Below the pieces are notes generated by a model. That model searched no databases. It was not told the origin of the DNA and saw nothing but the letters and a program-made list of their open reading frames with translations. Positions 1 through 11,199 of a stretch of DNA of 64,000 nucleotides are shown in pieces; position 1 is the first letter of the stretch; each line of letters opens with the position of its first letter. Source of the stretch: Xanthostigma xanthostigma (taxonomy: Eukaryota > Arthropoda > Insecta > Raphidioptera > Raphidiidae); the NCBI GenBank assembly GCA_963575645.1, contig OY754467.1, positions 53,353,108 through 53,417,107 on the forward strand, read 5' to 3'. Made by a program: the position numbers and the translations under genes.

Positions 1-383
1 AAACACTTGACTCCAGTTGTGTGAAAAAAACGCATCAGACAAAGATAGCGAGTCGATATTCATCGATATAGGTGTGTGTTTCGCAAACACATTGTTTCAT
101 ACGCTCTCTTATCTTTTTCTACCCAAATAAAGAGAGGAGTAGGACAGAGGTAGTGAAAGAAACGTGCTCAGATATGCTCGAATGTGCTAAAAATACCCGA
201 ATGTCCCCAAATTATCGATTATCGAGTGAAGTTTGAATTTATATGTAGTAAAAAAGGTAAAAAATTCGGAAAAGTTAGAAAATCCGTTCAAATCATGAAA
301 TCCGTTCCAGTATCCGTTCAAATTTATTTCTACTCGAAAAATCCGTTTGGAACGGAAAAATCCGTTCATCTGGCAGCCCTGTT
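1..383. other. AT-rich flank without a recognisable gene
   Basis: No credible coding sequence. Between about 280 and 370 the octamer ATCCGTTC (or one mismatch) recurs five times at irregular spacing, a short diverged repeat. The short open frames here have no domain or codon bias. Confidence 0.5.
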
Positions 384-995
384 ACCGAGATGAATGTTGT
401 GTCCAAATTTCATGATGATCGGAGTTATCGTTCAAAAGTTTTTGTCGTTAAAAAGCAATATTTATACTTTTTTTAAGTTATAAATATCTTCTAATTCTAA
501 ATCAATAATGACTGTAATTAATAAAATATAATAAATATTTAATTGAAAACACTGTAGGAAAATTATTTTTATATAGGTACCTATAAACAGTTTTCAAATG
601 AGCTATTAATTAGATTTATTTAATTTTAATTAGTCGTAAATAAAATTAAAATAAATTTAAATGTAAGCCTTAGAAGAAAGCAATGTATATTCGCCGACGT
701 GGGGCTTGAACCCACGACCCTGGCATTAAGAGTCTCATGCTCTACCGACTGAGCTAGCCGGGCTTGTGAATGTGAGGCGCTAATATTGCAATATTTAGTT
801 ATAATTTGTCGGACGGACAAATTTTGAGATACACCTTGCAACATTTTTTATTGATGCTCCGCTCCAATTGGTCGTAGCGTGATATTATATAGCCTATAGC
901 CTTCCTCATTAAATGGGCTATCCAACAAAAAAATTTTTTCAATTCGAACCAGTATTTTACAACAAACTCTTCAGCTTTATATATTAGTATATAGA
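384..995 (-). mobile_element. Non-autonomous Helitron, family 1, tRNA-bearing, 3' truncated
   Basis: Read on the minus strand, the element starts with TC at 995 (TCTATATACTAATATATAAA, then a GTTTG-rich stretch) and runs through the family-1 body that reappears at 4148, 30138, 31739, 33094 and 45456. Its 3' end, which in other copies finishes CTAG after a CCCGGGTG motif, is missing here and the match stops near 384. A tRNA-Lys-like sequence lies inside. TC...CTRR ends with insertion between A and T define Helitrons, so the class is inferred from the better copies. No Rep or helicase ORF is present. Confidence 0.6.
692..763 (-). tRNA. tRNA-Lys(CTT)-like sequence inside a Helitron, probably a pseudogene
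   Basis: The minus strand reads GCCCGGCTAGCTCAGTCGG, then a loop with anticodon CTT, then GGGTTCAAGCCCC. These are good A-box and B-box (internal pol III promoter) segments of a eukaryotic tRNA-Lys. The 3' half of the anticodon stem (TGCCA, against the TCTCA needed to pair with TGAGA) and the 3' acceptor strand are degenerate, so the fold is broken. The same tRNA body sits at the same place in three other Helitron copies, so it travels with the element. Confidence 0.6.
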
Positions 996-1552
996 TAGTT
1001 ATGTTTGGGCACCTGCATAAAAACTGACTGACTCATCAACGCACAGCCGAAACCACTGAACCGTGAAACTTGAAATTATAAGAATGTTTTTCCTCCTTAT
1101 TACGTAGAACAGATTTTTAGGGAATATTAATCTTTGAAGGGATGAAAATGAGGGACTAACACATTTCGCACTAACTGTGGGCGATGCCTATTTTAAATTA
1201 ACTGGTTAACCTCGCTATCTTCATAAACACAGAGTAGTTAACTTCTTGAAACTTACATAAATTCTATAAAAAAACGTCGTTAACAAAGGATTTTTATTAC
1301 GGACGAATTGGTTATTTTATTATACATCTTGCTTTATTTAGTGTCCCCAGGCATTTAGAAAGGCGTACCTATTCGGTGTGCAAAAGATCATAAATTCATA
1401 TCATCCGTATTGCTTCGAGTTGATACAGAACTTTGCGTAAGCAAATCGATTTATTATATTCTGAAAACATTTCAGTCATTGAAAATAATCAAACTCTTTG
1501 ATTTTGATCTACAATTTGAGTTCTAAATTCTGCACAAAGATTTAATAATATT
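996..1552. other. Intergenic, no feature seen
   Basis: AT-rich sequence with no long ORF, tRNA or clear repeat boundary. Confidence 0.4.
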
Positions 1553-1874
1553 GGTACACGAATCTAAAAGACTCGGAAGTTAGATGCGAATGCGGGCTTG
1601 CGCTTGTACAGTCTGTTGAAAAACTACAAACTCGCAACTCAACAAAACTAAAATAGCAATAACAATTTGACAATAGCGTACTCGACTGTACTTTAAAGCA
1701 GGAAAGCGACAAGTGACAAAGGCAACGAGCGATCACGGCCAATCACCGACGAGCGCACGTTCCGTGCAGGTAGCTGGGAGGTGGTGGGAGTATCAACGGC
1801 TCTAAAATGTGCCTTTGCGACGCTGTTTGTGACCAACTTCCGAACCTTTTAGATCCGTGGCGCGTATTATACTT
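1553..1874. mobile_element. Short TIR element, family A, copy 1
   Basis: A ~320-bp unit bounded by inverted ends of about 35 bp. The left reads CACGAATCTAAAAG and the right is its imperfect reverse complement ending GTGGCGCGTATTATACTT. It is about 90% identical by eye to copies at 6035 and 22512. The left terminus is clipped here. No coding capacity is evident, so this is a MITE-like non-autonomous DNA transposon of unassigned superfamily. Confidence 0.6.
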
Positions 1875-3170
1875 TATTACAAGAAAGCATGCAGCCCTGC
1901 CAACTTTGAACAGCGTTTGAAGAACGTAGGTACCAGGGGCGGATCTAGATTTTTCGGGGCCTTTTGTTTTGTTAGATCAAAATCGGAGTTCAAACTTGGT
2001 GACCTTACAAAATAAAAATAAAATGATTAAAAAAATTGTCAAAATTTATCCCAAACAATGCCAAAATGTATCCAAAAATCTGTTAAAATTCATTCAAAAA
2101 ATAGTGTGCCATAAAGCAGAATAAGACATTTTTTATATCTTTTTTTTGGTCCAAACTATAGCGGCTTGTAGGATTCGCAAAATGATCAATTTTGTTGCAT
2201 TGCCCCATCGCTTTTGGAAACTACATCCAAGAAGCATGGTAACCAAATCTGTAATCTTGACGATTACAACATATAAGTTTAATTAAAATCGGTGCAGTGG
2301 TTTCTGAGATACGTGCCTTTGAACCTTGTGATTACTAATTTATTACAGAACCATCTGTGTACGAAGTTAGTACATCGATGTGTTTTTTTATTTGAAGTTT
2401 GCAAGCGCAAAATACGCATATTTGTAGGGAAATTGTGAATCCAGCAATCATAAATCTACATAATCTAGGTTGTCTATCTAATACTAATTTTTAAAGTTAT
2501 ATAATTGACAAGGTGATTCAGGGGTCATAATGTAACTGCTGGAAATGTTTTAAGAAGTACCTACTTATGCGAGAATATGTCAATCTCTTGATGCTGAGTG
2601 ATTGCGGGTGTTATAATGTTTGCCACTTGGACTACCGTGTCAGTTAACTAAAGATGTACTTTTACGATGTTTGTTTGAGATAAGCAATCTCTACATTGAA
2701 CGATATTTTAAATATACCTTAAAGTAATCGGCTATTTGACCATTATTTTTAAATTGTCTAAAATCGTTTTTTTGGAAAAAATACCACTCGCAATTTTAAA
2801 TATTTAAGTTGGCACGAAAACACCAGCCTACTCTGACGTCATTTTTGTAGTATACATAAATTTACCTGAATCAAAATTGGTTCATAAAAGCTGGAGATAT
2901 TGGGAAATATATATAAAATCACCTTTTTTGAAGTCAATTAAAAAAAAACGACTGAACCAATTTTAACAAAAACTATATAGACTTGAAAAATATTGTGAAC
3001 AGAATGGCTTCGAAAGTAACATTAAAAAATATTTTTCTAAAAATCATCTTATAATTTTGAGGTGTATCTTATCGACCTTTAAACAATATTGGCTGATCTT
3101 AAGCTAGAATCGCGATCGTTATTATACAACGATTACATACTATCTAATATAATCTACTTACATTCATATG
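1875..3170. other. Intergenic, no gene recognised
   Basis: AT-rich with many stops in all frames. Short stretches resemble the decayed dispersed repeats seen elsewhere in the window (for example around 2170-2340), but no boundaries can be set. Confidence 0.4.
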
Positions 3171-3175
3171 AAATT

Positions 3176-3738
3176 ATTTTTGACGTGATAACGTCTTATA
3201 AATTGATGAATCACCAATCTTATAAATTGATAAAACACCGGCTGCATGCACGAAAAAGTGTAACGTTCGTAACGCGTAACGTTCCGCCTGACCCTGTGCG
3301 TGCTTTTTGCTAATTTCTCGCTCAATTTAAATCAGATCGGTTTGAAACCAGTCTTAAACGAAAGAGGAGAACATTTTACATAGATTTCGTATAACAGAAT
3401 TTGCCTAAACAGTTTTTTATACAAATTTATATAGAAAAATAGCTGTATAAATGCAACATGAAAACGGCTGCATTTCTAATGTTTAATTCAATTTTTTGAC
3501 ATTAGTATTTTGTGAAATGCAACGCCTTCTAAGTTAAGAATTGGAATAACTAATTATTATTAGAACATAATACTTTGACAGTTGCAAACGTCACTTTTGA
3601 CATTTCTTATCATTCCGACACCAAGGATAAGCGGATTGAAACCAAATTTTGGGAGGTTTAGGTTATGTATTACGGAATACGTTATCACGTAAAACTAGCG
3701 TCTGTAAACCGACTTTACAGACAACCAATTTTTTAAGA
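3176..3738. repeat. Dispersed repeat family D, copy 1
   Basis: A ~560-bp segment starting TTTTGACGTGATAACGTC and ending ...CGTTATCACGTAAAACTA...ACAACCAATTTTTT. The cores ACGTGATAACGT and ACGTTATCACGT are inverted near the two ends. Other copies are at 23357 and 62441. The copy at 62441 interrupts a T-tract of a THAP element, showing that the family inserts into T-runs. It is non-coding and of unassigned class. Confidence 0.6.
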
Positions 3739-4147
3739 GAATTTCTATAGCGCTCTGCATTTGCGTCAGTTATTTGAAAGACACCTGTGGTTTCAAACTC
3801 ATCTTTCGTGTAAATATCTAGCGAAAAATGTATAAATTTAGTTTTATAATATAAACACTTTTTATGATATCAGATTATAACATTTTATTTATATAAATAT
3901 TTATTTATTTTCAATCGTTTTACTGATGTGTTCTGATCATTAGAGAAAATATCGTTCCATGTAATTATTGCAATCGTGAAATTATTAGTTAACCAAGTAT
4001 GAAATATTTAATTATAATAATTATATGTCGTACAGGTTTAATTCGGACATTTTTTTATAAAAGTTGTATAATACAGGGATGCACAAAAAACATCGGTTTC
4101 TTCTGAGCATTGATGTTGTTTTGTTCGATCGATGTTGATCTATAATA

Positions 4148-4470
4148 CTAGCGGTCCCGCTCGGTTTCACCCGGGGGCAAAAGAAAATGAGTATGCACGT
4201 TCATCTTTGTTTACCGAGATGAATATTGTGTCCAAATTTCATGATGATCGGAGTTACTGTTCAAAAGTTTTTGTCGGACGGACAAATTTTGAGTTACATT
4301 TTTAATTGATGCTCCGCTCCTATTGGTCGTAGCGTGATATTATATAGCCTATAGCCTTCCTCGATAAATGGACTATCCAGAAAAAAAATTGTCAATTCGA
4401 ACCAGTAGTTTCTGAGATTAGCGCGTTCAACCAAACAAACAAACTCTTCAGCTTTATATATTAGTATAGA
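4148..4470 (-). mobile_element. Short Helitron, family 1, without the tRNA
   Basis: The plus strand begins CTAGCGGTCCCGC and ends ...CAGCTTTATATATTAGTATAGA, so on the minus strand it starts TCTATACTAATATATAAAGC and ends GCTAG followed by T. These are canonical Helitron termini. The ~320-bp internal deletion form lacks the tRNA-bearing centre found in copies at 384, 30138, 31739 and 33094. Confidence 0.7.
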
Positions 4471-4950
4471 AGTATAGATGATGGATTAACTCACAAGATT
4501 GATTCTGTAATCAAATATTTGGAAGTTTTTCGCATATGTTACATAATTTATTAACAGTAGTAAACAGCTGTAATTTGATAAGTTATAATTTGTAAGTAAG
4601 TTCAAAGTATAAAATACTAGATTAATTTCTCTCATATAGTTGAAACATTATACAGTTTCTGTGTCGTAATCCAGTATCGATAATCTTTATTTATTTACGG
4701 CGTTAAAGGCAAGTTATAATAATTTAAATAGATTGCGAACTATTCGTGTACCTATACATAAAATTATAGATTAGACTCATTAAATTCGTGTATCGGATTT
4801 GCTCAAATGATGGCGTGTTACAGATTGTACTTGCATGAATGAAGATAAAGATTCTATAGAGAAGATAGTCGGTTCGATCCCAGTCGGTGTTTGTAGTTAA
4901 TTTTTTCTTATAACTTATCCATCTTACACCATTTGATAGATATTTGTTTA
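4471..4950. other. Intergenic, no feature seen
   Basis: AT-rich, no credible ORF or RNA. Confidence 0.4.
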
Positions 4951-4952
4951 TA

Positions 4953-5165
4953 CCGAGCGGGGTGGCGTAGCGGTGAGAGCACTAGACTAACATTCGGGAG
5001 GTACCAAGTTCGAATCCCGGTGGGGGCAGATGTGGCTGGAACTTTTTCCTGCTGCCTCTCGCCGACAAATGGCAATTCCTGTACCGGCCATCTTGTTGAG
5101 GTTTTCCACGGTTTTCCTCAATAATTCCAGATAAATATCGAGATGGTTCCTTATTCAAGGCCATA
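4953..5165 (+). mobile_element. tRNA-derived SINE, copy 1
   Basis: The head is tRNA-like: an A-box region GGGGTGGCGTAGCGGT and a B-box GTTCGAATCCC about 40 bp apart. It is followed by a tRNA-unrelated body with CTTTTTCCTGCTGCC, GTACCGGCCATCTTGTTGAG and GGTTTTCCACGGTTTTCC. The copy at 7564 shares both head and body. Tail and target duplications were not clear, so the 3' border is approximate. Expression would be by RNA polymerase III from the internal promoter. Confidence 0.75.
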
Positions 5166-5770
5166 TCCGATTACCTTTCAAACTCATGTGTTCAAAATTT
5201 GCCTACCTTATCCTAATGTCCTAAAATTCCTTCATTCTCCCATTGATATTAATTAGTGGAAGTTGAAAAAATGTAGAAAATAACGGGAAAATACTAATGG
5301 GGCGAATTTTATTTTGCAGTAACTTAAAAAGTAAGGCTTCAAAAAACGGTTTTAGTAGAAAATTCCCGTCTAGTTGGAAAACGTCTGTTTTCTGCAATAT
5401 TTACCTGTCTCTCATGGTTAGACTATTTAACAGTTTTAGATGGACATACTGTAAATGTTATTTTTACTTTCATTCAAAGTACTTACATAAGTGAAATGGA
5501 AAAAACCGTCTTGTGTTTCAATTCACAAAAAAATAATCTAATTTGTCTCAGATAATTACTAATTGAGAATATTTAATTTTCTAATTCTTTTTATATTTAA
5601 TATGTTTGGCTGTACAGCTTGCATCGCAATTATATTCATTGATAAAAAAATTGATGAAATGTGTTTGCTAAAACTCTTATGAAATTAGCACTTTCAACTT
5701 TTCAATTACAAATGAACGAATTGTAAAAATTTATGGTGAAATTTTGTTTTTATTGTCGTTTTTGATAGAT
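5166..5770. other. Intergenic, no gene recognised
   Basis: No domain-bearing ORF. The small open frames have no recognisable composition. Confidence 0.4.
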
Positions 5771-5912
5771 ACAGTAAGGCCTAGCACACATGAAGAGCGT
5801 TTAACGCGCGTTTACAATTTCTATACAATTGTATATAACTGTTTACATGATAACGCGCGTTCAACGCGCCACCAACGCGCGTTGAACGCCTCTCATATAA
5901 ACTAGGCCTTAC
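5771..5912. mobile_element. Short palindromic MITE
   Basis: About 140 bp with ~40-bp inverted ends: AGTAAGGCCTAG at the left and CTAGGCCTTACT at the right. Each is followed inward by a version of GAGGCGTT and AACGCGCGTT. Several AACGCGCGTT decamers lie in the arms. No coding capacity. Superfamily not assigned. Confidence 0.6.
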
Positions 5913-6034
5913 TCTCATATTTTTTGTATCTTCAATTAATCAACTATCAATCTTTATATTAACAATAAAATTGTAGAGTATATTTTAGTAATCCTATATG
6001 TATTTTATCCGATAAATTCGAGAACCAGACGTGA

Positions 6035-6366
6035 AGTATAGTACGCGCCACGAATCTAAAAGGCTTGGAAGTTAGATGCGAATGCATGCTTGCGTTTGTA
6101 CAGTCTGTTGAAAAACTACAAACTCGCAACTCAACAAAACTGACATAGCAATAACAACTTGACAATGGCGTACTCGACTGCACTTTAAAGCAGGAAAGCG
6201 ACAAGTGACAAAGGCAACGAGCGATCACGGCCAATCACCGACGAGCGCACGTTCCGTGCATGCAGCTGGGAGGTGGTGGAAGTATCAACGGCTCTAAAAT
6301 GTGCCTTTGCGACGCTGTTTGTGACTAACTTCCGAACCTTTTAGATCCGTGGCGCGTACTATACTT
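6035..6366. mobile_element. Short TIR element, family A, copy 2 (best copy)
   Basis: Complete copy. The left end AAGTATAGTACGCGCCACG is matched by the right end CGTGGCGCGTACTATACTT, and the inversion continues inward for about 35 bp through TCTAAAAGG and GGAAGTTA. The interior is non-coding and matches copies at 1553 and 22512. No obvious target duplication outside the palindromic termini. Confidence 0.7.
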
Positions 6367-6531
6367 TGACTATTTGACTGCTAAGTACCTACTCGATTTT
6401 CTAAAATTGACCAATGCTCTTGAATATCAAAAAAAGAAAAAATATTTTTAAATCATTTTATAGCCGTTATGATATGATTCTAACGTGAAGTTTGACATAG
6501 AATTTTATTTTTATAAATATTTTTGGCCTTG

Positions 6532-6753
6532 TCAAAGTTTTTTATTCTTGTTTTTTTTATCTGATGCACTTTCCATTGCTTGCTGTGTCAAATGTTCCGC
6601 AGCTTTTATCATTTCTTGTGTAGTTTCAATGATTTTTTGTCCTTCAGTAAGTCGTTCGTCAGCAAATTTTCCCGCATTGTTTAAAGCCTGATGTCCTGCT
6701 TCTAAATTTTTCTGAATTCCTTTACGAATTTCTTCATGTAAATTTTTGTCCAT
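6532..6753 (-). CDS. Small hydrophilic helical protein, unrecognised
   Basis: A 73-residue frame from ATG (context ACAATGG) to TGA. It is rich in Lys, Glu, Ala and Gln, with regular heptad-like spacing through residues 5-60 that predicts long amphipathic helices. There is no cysteine, signal peptide or membrane segment, and it ends in a Lys/Asn-rich tail. An AATAAA-type polyadenylation signal lies about 25 bp downstream on the minus strand. TTTCAG just upstream of the ATG could be a splice acceptor, so this may be the last exon of a longer gene. Composition resembles LEA-like or other helical stress proteins, but no family is recognised. A second minus-strand ORF of similar Ala/Lys-rich character starts about 620 bp upstream. 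Confidence 0.45.
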   Translation of the reverse strand: MDKNLHEEIRKGIQKNLEAGHQALNNAGKFADERLTEGQKIIETTQEMIKAAEHLTQQAMESASDKKNKNKKL

Positions 6754-7207
6754 TGTACTGAAATTTTGTTCACTGTCTACCTATAAATTAGTTATGTCAT
6801 CTGTTATTTGTCAAAATTGGTAGTTATGGTTTTTGCTTCGTTTTTTTCAATAACTGATCAAAGTGTCCAGAGAATTGTTTTTTAAACTCTTGTCGAAATA
6901 TTCAAATATTTGATTAACGTCTGATTAGAATTCTTCAATAAATAAAATTATTAAAGTTATTATTTTTTCAATTTTGATAATTCAAAACCTAAAGCGATTA
7001 TTTTTTTAAATACCAATTAGAAATTTTTATAATTTTTAGATCAGTTCTGAAGAAGTCCCAAATCCGGACCGAAACGTTAATGTATATATTATTATTTCGT
7101 GTCGAAATAATTAAAACTTACTTTATAGTCTAGTTCGTATGCACTCTGAACCGTTATCCATGATGATATTTGATTTTATGCTGTTATTTTTTTATATTTA
7201 TATATGA

Positions 7208-7375
7208 TTATTTTTTTTGTTCTTTTATGACATTTTGCACATCTTTAGCTTGTGGTTTTGTGCCGTCAATGTTCTGCTCGATATTTTTTACAGCTGGATT
7301 TGATATCTTTTTTGCAGCGGCGTCCGCAGCACACGCTTTTTTCGCCTGAAAAACTGCGAACTGTATAAGAAGCAT
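7208..7375 (-). CDS. Small Ala/Lys-rich ORF or terminal exon, unrecognised
   Basis: A 55-codon frame with its first ATG at 7375 (after an in-frame stop) and TAA at 7208. The start gives a short hydrophobic N-terminus followed by an Ala/Lys/Asp-rich helical stretch and a lysine-rich end. Alternatively TTTTTCAG at 7346-7353 is a splice acceptor and translation enters at 7345 from an upstream exon. Its amino-acid character and orientation match the ORF at 6532, suggesting neighbouring small genes or exons of one gene. It is too short for a family call. Confidence 0.3.
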   Translation of the reverse strand: MLLIQFAVFQAKKACAADAAAKKISNPAVKNIEQNIDGTKPQAKDVQNVIKEQKK

Positions 7376-7563
7376 TTCTTAAATTTTCTGAATCACAGAC
7401 TTTCACTAACTTCTATTTACAAAGTGGATTTTGATTCACGCGTTTCTTTTCTGTCGAAAAAATTGTATTATATAATTCAACTTGATATTACCGTAGTAAC
7501 GCGTTTTCTTTCTTTAGTGATTTGAGAACCTCGCAAGGATGTAGAAAGTATACTAAAATTTCT

Positions 7564-7730
7564 CCGAACGGGGTGGCGTAGTGTTAAGAGCACTAGAATC
7601 GCATTAGAAAGGTATCGGGTTCGAATCCCGGCGGGGGCAGATGGGACTTTTCCTGCTGCCTTTTGTCGTGACACGGTAATTCCTGTACCGGTCATCTTGT
7701 TGAGGTTTTCCATGGTTTCCCTCAATAATG
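7564..7730 (+). mobile_element. tRNA-derived SINE, copy 2
   Basis: Same family as the SINE at 4953: tRNA-like head with GGGGTGGCGTAGTG and B-box GGTTCGAATCCC, then the shared body TTTTCCTGCTGCC, GTACCGGTCATCTTGTTGAG and GGTTTTCCATGG. The body is truncated after TTTCCCTCAATAAT. Several point differences from copy 1 show that it is not a recent duplicate. Confidence 0.75.
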
Positions 7731-8060
7731 AAGTGCAAATTGGATTTATTGTTTATTCTTAAAAATAACAATAATTTGAAAATATTTGCCTGAAAAAAAA
7801 ACATTACTGACAAAGTACCAATAAAAAATAATGCCTTTTTTTTGGAGGTTAATTCATTTTTTTTTTATTAAAAGATTTATTTTTGTTTCAGGTAAGTACG
7901 AATTTATCTACGGTTCATGAACTATTAAGTAAGTTTGTTGATACATCCAAAGTTTATTATAGTTTATAATATTAGTGTAATTAATGTAATTCACAAAGTA
8001 ATTTCAAACTTGAAATTTATTCTAAATAAGTTGAAAGGGAATTTAAATTATTGGAAGATT

Positions 8061-8220
8061 GGCATAGGATCAATGAACTAAGCAAATACTGAAGGTTTTT
8101 TTATTACATTTTATTGTCTGACGTTTCGGCAAACTTTATGCTATCTTTATGCCAAAACGTCAGACAATAAAATGCAATAAAAAAACTTTCAGTATTTGCT
8201 TAGTTCATTAATCCTATGCC
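8061..8220. repeat. Long perfect-looking foldback
   Basis: Two ~72-bp arms, starting GGCATAGGAT at 8061 and ending ATCCTATGCC at 8220, are near-perfect inverted copies separated by a loop of about 15 bp. The arms include CTGACGTTTCGG. Outside them GGAAGATT and AATCTTCC continue the inversion imperfectly. As RNA it would form a long duplex. No protein coding is credible here. Confidence 0.75.
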
Positions 8221-8574
8221 ACCAGGATTCATCTTTTAATCTTCCAACATTTAAACAGGATCATCATCACTCTAAGTTATTAGAGTTATTTTTACAATTT
8301 AAATTATCTCAGTTGATCTATGGAACTATTTCAATACTATTACCTCACATAAAATATTTTTTTTCTTTTTACTTTTCGACTACTTTCAAAACCAGATCAA
8401 GAATGCAGGTACACATTTTTTATGTATTTTTCAATGTCAGTGTCAGTCACCAAACCCATACTCTGTTACATCATCTGTTAAAATGTGTCTTCATTATTTT
8501 TTTAATCAGAGATTAGATCTAATTAATCAGTTATATAATTTCACTGAATAGAACCAATTTTTAATACACGCTAG

Positions 8575-9086
8575 GAAAGTATCTTTTCACAAACGACATT
8601 TGCGCCCTCGTGTTTTTTTTTTTAATTCTGTCATATGTTATACGTGCATTTTAATAAGGATTAATTTTGTTGAATAAAATGGGTAAAAAGCTTTCAAATC
8701 GGAAGTACTGTGTTGTTGATTGTAAAGATACACCAACTAAACATCCAGAATTACAATTCCACCGTTTTCCTTGATTTTCTTATTAATTAGAGAGGAAAAA
8801 AATGGACTACAGCAGTACGTCGTCAAGGATAATTAAATTTTATTTTACGTCTGTAATCATTATTAAATACATGGAAAATATCATAATTGTTATTTTGCTA
8901 ACAAAAATTAGATTTAAAAAATTTTGAAATAAAAAATGTGTATCATTTATGTTATAGTTTTTTTACTGACATTGTGCGTAAATATTTTTTTATAATTAAG
9001 AATAACGCTGGTTTCCATGGGTTTGTAAGTTTCGAGTGAACCAGATTTAAAAAAAATAAAACACGAGATGGCGCAAAAGTCGCATT
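8575..9086. mobile_element. THAP-type DNA transposon remnant, copy 1
   Basis: It shares ~500 bp with the element at 62395. The left inverted end GAAAGTATCTTTT...TTTGCGCC is followed by CTCGTG and a T-run. The right end ACACGAGATGGCGCAAA is the inverted partner and is cut short. The interior holds a decayed THAP exon. THAP domains are DNA-binding domains of P-element-type transposases, so a P-like origin is inferred. Confidence 0.55.
8679..8774 (+). pseudogene. THAP zinc-finger exon, N-terminal fragment with premature stop
   Basis: From ATG the frame reads a Lys-rich start, then CVVDC followed by a spacer and ELQFHRFP, the start of the C2CH THAP signature. A TGA replaces the Gly codon that follows FHRFP in the sister copy at 63118, and a second stop follows a few codons later. 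It is inactivated. Confidence 0.6.
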
Positions 9087-9428
9087 ATAACTAAATTTTA
9101 TTAAAATCAGTAGGTACGATGTTGCATTGTAAGGTTGCAAATGCCATATGAGATTTATAAACAAAGTAAATCAATAAAAATAGATAGTGTACCTACTTAT
9201 AATTTCCTTTTTCACAAAATGGTACAATAAAAATGTTAGTCTTGTGTTTCAATTTACAATAGTAGATTTAACAACTTCATCGAGTGCGTCTATTATTGAC
9301 AGATTTAACCCTTCAGTAGACGCGTATCTTCCATAAACAGTAAAGCATCGCTATCAAATGCCTTTGGAAGCCATTTAGATTCATGGCAAATAAAGTATGT
9401 GTCATTCTATTGTTAGTACTGCTTATAT

Positions 9429-9592
9429 TTTCGGACACCTGATGGCGCCACTACCCAGTGAAGTATTTGTTTCGGCCACCTGATGGCGCCACTAGCCAGT
9501 GAAGTGTCTGTTTCGGCCACCTGATGGCGCCACCAGGCATTGAAGTATCTGTTTCGGCCACCTGATGGTGCCACTAGTCAGTGAAGTATTTG
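9429..9592. repeat. 41-bp minisatellite, four units
   Basis: Units begin at about 9431, 9472, 9513 and 9554, an exact 41-bp period. Each contains TTCGG(C/A)CACCTGATGG, the palindrome GGCGCC (GGTGCC in the last unit) and CAGTGAAGTATTTG. A few substitutions per unit. Confidence 0.85.
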
Positions 9593-10291
9593 TCATCCTC
9601 TTTCTATCTTCACTAACTTATGTCTCCCTCTCAACTTCCGTTCGCCTCGCCCGATCACACTTCCGTAACGCTCTCGTCACGCATTCACCAGCTCACTCCC
9701 CAAGTCAAGCGTGCGTAAAGAAGTTTTACTTCAAAAATCTTGAGGAACTATTTGATTTTTCAAGTGATTTGAACTTGATCTTCGGGTTTTGATATTTGAC
9801 TTAAGCTTGACTTGATTTCGAGCAGCTTGCAGAAAACCAAGCCCTACAAAACATGGACTATTAGTAATTCACACGTCCATTGAAGGGTTTAAATAAGTTC
9901 GCATCAACTCACGAAATTTAATACGGAAATCTAAGCAATAAATACTTTTCTAATTGACTTTTGTGTAGTTTGTTTATAAATCTCAATTAAGTTGTTTATT
10001 TGTCAACATTACAGGTAACATTACGTACGTAGATTATAAATAAATAAGTAGGTACATGAGGAAAATTGGAACGTTGATCTATTAATATTGTTGAGTAGGT
10101 ACATTAAAATTGTTGCAGTAATTAACTTATTCTCTGTCTGCTTAGCAGTAAGATTAATGAGTTCTCGAATGCTTTTAGGCAAGCTGATATTTTACTATCA
10201 TTCTCCATTAATATTGTTTTCAAATGAAACAGTCGAGCAGTTTTGCTTGAGACTTTATTGAATTTGTAATTAGGTTACGTTGCATTTCTCT
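9593..10291. other. Intergenic, no gene recognised
   Basis: The short plus-strand frame at 9565-9792 begins inside the minisatellite and has no recognisable domain. The rest is AT-rich and featureless. Confidence 0.4.
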
Positions 10292-10632
10292 TCTATACTA
10301 ATATTATAAAGAGGAAAGCTTTGTAAGTTCTCCAAAACTACCAATTCGATTTCAAAATTTTTTTCACCATTATTAAATAAAAACACCGTTATAGCATATA
10401 TCTCTTCTGCGCATGCGCCGATTTTCCCCAAAAACAATAGGGCTCTTCATATTTCCATACCAATCATCCTTCCAAAATTTGGTTTCAATCCGCTCATCCG
10501 TTTGACCTGTATCGTGTTCACAGACTAACAGACGCACAGAGTTTTTCCAAAAATGTGTTTTTTGGATTCGGGGGACCTCAAAAGGGAAAGATATTGTAAA
10601 ATTTTTAAAATGTGATTTTTGACCTAAACTAG
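10292..10632 (+). mobile_element. Helitron-like element with TC...CTAG ends
   Basis: It starts TCTATACTAATATTATAAAG and ends AAACTAG followed by T, which fit Helitron termini. The body differs from family 1. No clear 3' hairpin and no second copy were seen, so the assignment is tentative. Immediately downstream, ACCATTCCCCACTTGTGG occurs twice 56 bp apart. Confidence 0.4.
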
Positions 10633-10729
10633 TATCTACCATTCCCCACTTGTGGGTTGGAATGGTAAAAGGGTAATAGTTGTTTAATTAGTACCATTCC
10701 CCACTTGTGGTGTTGGAAGGGTTAAAACT

Positions 10730-11199
10730 CATATTGAAGTTATTCATGATTTTTTCAATCGTTCATGTCAAAAATCTTTTATATTTTTATTATTTACGAA
10801 ATTTATTATTAATCTTCGAGTTAACACGCACTTGTTAATGATTGATATTTGGATGAACGTCTAAGTAATTAAACAGCCTTGTAATCGGTGAAATGTAATT
10901 ACCACTAAAATGTCTAAATAAAATAATTCACTGCGCAGCGCTTTTTAATGCGGTCAGAACGATGCGTGAATGTCAATAATAAATATGTCTTATAAAACCA
11001 ATTATTTTTATGAATTTTGACAGACACTTATTCCGTAATCGTTCGAAAAAATATTACGTCAACGTGGAACGATTATGATCATCAAATATATGCCAAAACA
11101 TCATATCATATTTTTGAATCTATTCAAAAAGTGTAATTAGGTATTAATGAATGCTACTTCTATTTTCAAAGATACAGGGTTGAGAAATAGGAAAATATA
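10730..11199. other. Intergenic, no feature seen
   Basis: AT-rich, no credible ORF. Confidence 0.4.

Noticed and set aside
8196..8516. 106-codon plus-strand ORF
   Set aside because: It begins with a non-ATG codon inside the foldback arm and has low-complexity hydrophobic/His content.
9429..9592. CRISPR-like array
   Set aside because: Units are contiguous without unique spacers, and the context is eukaryotic.
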